DNA of 7,686 nt, taken from contig PBVO01000145.1 of assembly GCA_002729015.1 (NCBI GenBank), positions 3,500 to 11,185 of the forward strand, in the 5' to 3' direction. Position 1 is the stretch's first letter; each line of letters opens with the position of its first letter. Below the pieces are notes generated by a model. The model was not told the origin of the DNA. It worked only from the letters and a program-made list of their open reading frames with translations, and did not search any database. The translations under genes were made by a program, and so were the position numbers. This document shows positions 5,186-7,686 of this stretch, in pieces. Source of the DNA: Candidatus Poribacteria bacterium. Its GTDB lineage: Bacteria > Poribacteria > WGA-4E > UBA9662.

Positions 5186-5983
5186 TTACTTACCTGACTG
5201 CTTAAATGAGTGTTTTTTAAGCTTCCCCCACGCTACCGTTATCTTTCGATGAAGCGATATAGCAGAGGCCTTTTCTAGGCCGTCCCGCATGATATTATTA
5301 ATAGTGTTGGCCTTGAGCGGAGTATTAAAAACACCAATATCGTCGAGTACTCCTCTAAAATCCCAATTGGGGGCCTTCCAACTGGCCAACCAGATTGAAC
5401 CTTGATGTTCTGCTGGTGTCGCTGGATGTGATTTGGCATCTGCCTTTCCTACTGCTTTATCTCCAACTATTTTTCCATCAACATAGAGTTTCAGCTTGTC
5501 GCCGTCGTAAGTTATGGCAACAAAACTCCATTTATCCTGTTTCCATGTACCACCACGAATATGGGTCGCTGCCTGGTCAGCATTGACCGCTATACTAGCA
5601 TAAAAATCAGTAGGTCCAATCTGGATGGTCGGATTATGCCAATCTCTCTCAATGATACGAGTATTGACGTTGGGTGGTGGTTCCGTCGGTTTAATCCAGA
5701 GAAGATACGTAAAACCATTTTGATAATCGTTTGTCGTCTTGCTAGCCGGAATTTCTACATGGCTTTTTCCATCGAAGTATAGTCCTTTAGCAAGTTTTCC
5801 ATTCGTCCACTTAGCACCAACGATTTTCCCGTCATTCCCGTTTCCCGATCTGTCTCTGATACTCTTGCCCTGACCTTCATCCAACAACCAAATCCCAACA
5901 ATTGATTCGGGGTTAATTTCCGCATAGGCCATATTCAGTACTGATACTACAACAAGTATTACCATAGTCGATTGTCTGCACAT
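5186..5983 (-). CDS. Secreted LamG-domain (concanavalin A-like) protein
   Basis: This 265-residue exported protein has a signal peptide (hydrophobic core 'MVILVVVSVLNM', likely cleavage after AYA at residue 21). Residues about 28-235 form one LamG/concanavalin-like jelly-roll domain: 'VGIWLLDEGQGKSIRDRSGN' (29-48), 'GLYFDGKSHVEIP' (67-79), 'FTYLLWIKP' (91-99), 'WSFVAITYDGDKLKLYVDG' (152-170) and 'FRGVLDDIGVFNTPLKANTI' (209-228). These domains bind carbohydrates or extracellular matrix; no catalytic glycosidase residues are recognisable, so binding or adhesion is the likelier role. After 'IMRDGLEKA' the C-terminal tail carries 'KITVAWGKLKK', a motif that, as I recall, recurs at the end of many poribacterial LamG proteins. 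The start ATG at 5983 provides Arg3 before the hydrophobic core; purine-rich GAGAG about 7 nt upstream and AGGA 2 nt upstream are modest ribosome binding sites. The gene stands alone and diverges from the dioxygenase gene. Confidence 0.88.
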   Translation of the reverse strand: MCRQSTMVILVVVSVLNMAYAEINPESIVGIWLLDEGQGKSIRDRSGNGNDGKIVGAKWTNGKLAKGLYFDGKSHVEIPASKTTNDYQNGFTYLLWIKPTEPPPNVNTRIIERDWHNPTIQIGPTDFYASIAVNADQAATHIRGGTWKQDKWSFVAITYDGDKLKLYVDGKIVGDKAVGKADAKSHPATPAEHQGSIWLASWKAPNWDFRGVLDDIGVFNTPLKANTINNIMRDGLEKASAISLHRKITVAWGKLKKHSFKQSGK

Positions 5984-6009
5984 TTTCCTGCTCTCTTTTG
6001 ATTGGAATA

Positions 6010-6038
6010 AGTCTAATCGAATTTTCGCTCCTAATCAA
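6010..6038 (-). promoter_or_regulatory. Sigma-70-type promoter candidate for the LamG gene
   Basis: On the minus strand TTGATT (6038-6033), 17 nt, then TAGACT (6015-6010) predicts transcription from about 6003 and a 20-nt leader before the ATG at 5983. Each box matches the consensus at four of six positions. Confidence 0.4.
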
Positions 6039-6351
6039 ATCCACCCCAGTCAAGTAGGTCTAACAGCCAAAAATGAATATAATAGACTTTTGATTGAAGC
6101 CTTGGCATTTCCACTGTAGTTCACGGGGGCGGCTCATTTCATTAATTCCTTCACCGAGAGTCTGTGATCGGTACACTACTACTATACAGGAAAATACCTA
6201 CCCGTGATTATCGTCTTTAAGTCTATCGTTCCGATTCAAATGTAACCAAAGAAAATAATTTACCCAATATGTTGATTTTTATCAGGTAAGCGGTTTTAGA
6301 GCGTACAGCGTTAAAGGTCTGGTCTTGGTTTGCGGCAGAAGCTACCAAACG
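6039..6351. other. Divergent intergenic region, no gene seen
   Basis: This spacer separates the divergent LamG and dioxygenase promoters. No frame on either strand reads like a protein, and I see no convincing hairpin or repeat. It is unusually long for holding two simple promoters; binding sites for regulators may be present, but none stands out. Confidence 0.45.
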
Positions 6352-6379
6352 TTGAAGACTATTATCTAATCAGTATATT
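6352..6379 (+). promoter_or_regulatory. Sigma-70-type promoter candidate for the dioxygenase-like gene
   Basis: TTGAAG (6352-6357), 16 nt, then TATATT (6374-6379) predicts a start near 6386, about 35 nt before the chosen ATG. TATTAT at 6376-6381, with 18-nt spacing, is an overlapping alternative -10. A short direct repeat TGGAAC (6381-6386 and 6393-6398) lies in the leader. Confidence 0.42.
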
Positions 6380-6406
6380 ATGGAACCATTAATGGAACAG
6401 TCAGAT

Positions 6407-6411
6407 AGGAG
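6407..6411 (+). promoter_or_regulatory. Shine-Dalgarno AGGAG that favours ATG 6421 over TTG 6415
   Basis: AGGAG ends 9 nt before ATG 6421, which is good spacing, but only 3 nt before the in-frame TTG at 6415, which is too close. A further ATG at 6433 is possible but too far away. Confidence 0.55.
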
Positions 6412-6420
6412 AAATTGTCA

Positions 6421-7308
6421 ATGATTACTACCATGAACCAACAAAAAATGATTTTAGGAGAAAAATATCTGGGTTGGCTAAGGGAGTCAAACGATATTTT
6501 AGATTCAGTGGATGATTTGCACCATCGATTTGAGGAAGATGGATACTTACTCATTCGCAACCTGCAACCAATTGGCGTAGTAGAAAAAGCTCGACAACAC
6601 CTAATAAACCAACTTTCCGATCAGGGGCAAATTGATACTAATTTTCCTTTGCTCGATGGGGTAGCAGAAAGTGGTCAACGAGGTGGTTTTTTCGGGGGAC
6701 ATCAAGAAATGACGAGAGATAGTGATTTTTTAAATTTGGTTGAATCACCTCAGATTATGAATTTTTGTGACCATTTTTTTGAAACACCAGCTTTGACTTA
6801 TGACTATAAATGGTTAAGAGTTGTTCCACCTAAGGGATTCACTGGAGCACATTATGATATTGTCTATATGGGGCGAGGGACAACTAATGTTTTGACTTGT
6901 TGGACACCCATCGGTGATATCCCGATAGAACTTGGCCCACTGGCAGTTTTGGTAGGTTCACATCGATATGATTTAATCAAACAAACATATGGTCAGATGG
7001 ATGTTGACCGAGATCATGTTACTGGGTGGTTTTCTAATGACCCTTTCGAACTGATCGATAAGTATGGTGGGCAATGGCAGACGACCAACTTTCAGGCTGG
7101 TGATGTACTGATATTCGGGATGTTCACTATGCATGCTTCTTTAGATAACACAACCAACCGTTTTCGTCTATCGTCGGATACGCGTTACCAGCCCGCTAAT
7201 GAGCCAGTTGACGATCGTTGGGTAGGATTACAACCAATCGGACATTATGCTTGGCAAAAAGGTGAAACTGTCCCTATGTACAAAGCTCGTCAGAAATGGA
7301 ACGTCTGA
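6421..7308 (+). CDS. Phytanoyl-CoA dioxygenase (PhyH) family Fe(II)/2-oxoglutarate oxygenase
   Basis: This is a 295-residue soluble enzyme from ATG 6421; numbering follows that start. Residues about 32-46 ('DDLHHRFEEDGYLLI') show the usual PhyH opening helix and first strand. The iron-binding facial triad is visible as His144 and Asp146 in 'GAHYDIVYM' and distal His238 in 'FGMFTMHASLDN'; Arg249, 11 residues after the distal His, is positioned to hold the 2-oxoglutarate C5 carboxylate. Other family landmarks are 'WTPIGDIPIELGPLAVLVGS' (161-180) and 'FQAGDVLIF' (224-232). Such enzymes hydroxylate a substrate while converting 2-oxoglutarate and O2 to succinate and CO2. The family spans acyl-CoA, ectoine, halogenase and natural-product enzymes, and Asp in place of the halogenases' Ala/Gly marks this one as a hydroxylase. 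The substrate is unknown: the gene has no operon partner here and is followed by a weak terminator. PhyH enzymes are numerous in marine and sponge-associated bacteria. Confidence 0.9.
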   Translation: MITTMNQQKMILGEKYLGWLRESNDILDSVDDLHHRFEEDGYLLIRNLQPIGVVEKARQHLINQLSDQGQIDTNFPLLDGVAESGQRGGFFGGHQEMTRDSDFLNLVESPQIMNFCDHFFETPALTYDYKWLRVVPPKGFTGAHYDIVYMGRGTTNVLTCWTPIGDIPIELGPLAVLVGSHRYDLIKQTYGQMDVDRDHVTGWFSNDPFELIDKYGGQWQTTNFQAGDVLIFGMFTMHASLDNTTNRFRLSSDTRYQPANEPVDDRWVGLQPIGHYAWQKGETVPMYKARQKWNV

Positions 7309-7377
7309 AAAAATATGCATCAGACAAAATTTTTGTTCTAATTTTTGGTCTAGTCCTAATTTCTAATCTTAATAATT

Positions 7378-7407
7378 ATCGGACTTTACTCGCCGATTGT
7401 CTTTTTT
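7378..7407 (+). terminator. Weak intrinsic terminator after the dioxygenase-like gene
   Basis: ATCGG (7378-7382) pairs with CCGAT (7393-7397) across a 10-nt loop, and a T-rich run (7398-7407, six Ts at its end) follows. It lies about 70 nt after the stop codon. The five-base-pair stem is short, so termination may be inefficient. Confidence 0.4.
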
Positions 7408-7642
7408 AGCCCGTTTTAGCCTTAGATTAAAATACGATATAGGTGCTGAATATTTACTAAATAATTGGTTCTTATGTTTTTTGTTACAATAGATAATAAG
7501 ATTGTAACTACCTATCTCCTCAAATTTTCAATTTGATCCGCACCATTTCTGCAAAATCTTTGTCAACGCAAAGCAAGTATATGATGAGGGACCTCCGCAG
7601 ACAAAAAGCCAAGACATCTGAAGAATTTGAATCTAAAAGATA
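7408..7642. other. Spacer before the right-edge gene
   Basis: This AT-rich spacer contains no supported gene. A frame open from 7500 ends in TAA at 7641-7643, overlapping the next ATG by one base, and includes a 20-residue basic peptide starting at ATG 7581. It has no clear ribosome binding site and no recognisable sequence, so it may be a leader peptide or simple chance. Confidence 0.35.
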
Positions 7643-7686
7643 ATGAAGAACTTACTCCTAATAATTGCAATTGTACATCTGGTTGG
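7643..7686 (+). CDS. Start of a probable secreted or lipoprotein gene, cut by window edge
   Basis: ATG at 7643 opens a frame reading MKNLLLIIAIVHLV to the window edge. A Met-Lys-Asn start followed by an unbroken run of hydrophobic residues is the classic beginning of a bacterial signal peptide. An in-frame TAA at 7634-7636 rules out an earlier start. The upstream AAAAGA is only a weak ribosome binding site. Fourteen codons are too few to name a family. Confidence 0.45.
   Translation, partial: MKNLLLIIAIVHLV

Noticed and set aside
5064..5252. Plus-strand 62-codon frame across the LamG 3' end
   Set aside because: No ribosome binding site, no recognisable family, and it overlaps the opposite-strand LamG C-terminus, whose motif is better supported.
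5395..5782. Two plus-strand open frames inside the LamG gene
   Set aside because: Both are antisense shadows of the LamG coding region.
6376..6388. 13-mer TATTATGGAACCA, present in inverted form at 3013-3025 upstream of the Nudix gene
   Set aside because: In a window of this size and AT content about one such match between strands is expected by chance, and the two copies sit at different positions relative to their promoters.
6378..6560. Minus-strand 60-codon frame at the start of the dioxygenase-like gene
   Set aside because: It is antisense to the promoter and N-terminal coding region of a well-supported gene.
7310..7340. A/T palindrome ACAAAATTTTTGT after the dioxygenase-like gene
   Set aside because: It has no real loop or GC stem; the 7378-7407 structure is the better terminator candidate.

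Overview
The window looks like chromosomal DNA from an uncultured, moderately AT-rich (by eye about 40% G+C) marine or host-associated bacterium. The best lineage hint is the gene mix: a secreted LamG (concanavalin-like) protein with a C-terminal tail ending in a 'K-x-T-x-x-W-G-K-x-K' motif, a solitary phytanoyl-CoA-dioxygenase-like enzyme, and a sugar isomerase next to an aldo/keto reductase. As I recall, this combination is common in Candidatus Poribacteria and related groups. This is inference from protein style only; no rRNA or other phylogenetic marker is present.

Layout. Positions 1-1839 (minus strand) hold a two-gene unit: an aldo/keto reductase, then a xylose-isomerase-like TIM-barrel sugar isomerase/epimerase that runs off the left edge. 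An extended -10 promoter lies upstream at 1920-1948. A divergent gene at 2092-2601 (plus) encodes a META/HslJ-domain lipoprotein starting at TTG, followed by a stem-loop. After a 540-bp gap comes a Nudix hydrolase (3143-3907, plus) with the two-domain build of the NUDT6/plant NUDT group and its own promoter-like site. Positions 3908-5185 contain no intact gene. They hold three inverted repeats and a clearly decayed small membrane protein gene (4432-4835; signal peptide plus a 'GMGQIYN..KKG' motif) broken by stop codons and a frameshift. The LamG gene (5186-5983, minus) and the phytanoyl-CoA dioxygenase-like gene (6421-7308, plus) diverge from a shared 437-bp region, each with a plausible sigma-70-type promoter. 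After a weak terminator, the first 14 codons of a probable secreted protein begin at 7643 and leave the right edge.

How the genes work together. Only the reductase and isomerase look like a functional unit, plausibly sugar or polyol catabolism. The rest appear to be single-gene transcription units. Intact genes cover only about 62% of the window, and the decayed gene suggests a lineage that tolerates pseudogenes and long spacers. I see no CRISPR array, tRNA, rRNA, transposase, toxin-antitoxin pair, phage gene or defence system, and nothing I would call a new biological system. The items most worth a second look are the decayed membrane protein, the eukaryote-style Nudix enzyme and the repeat-rich promoter of the META lipoprotein.
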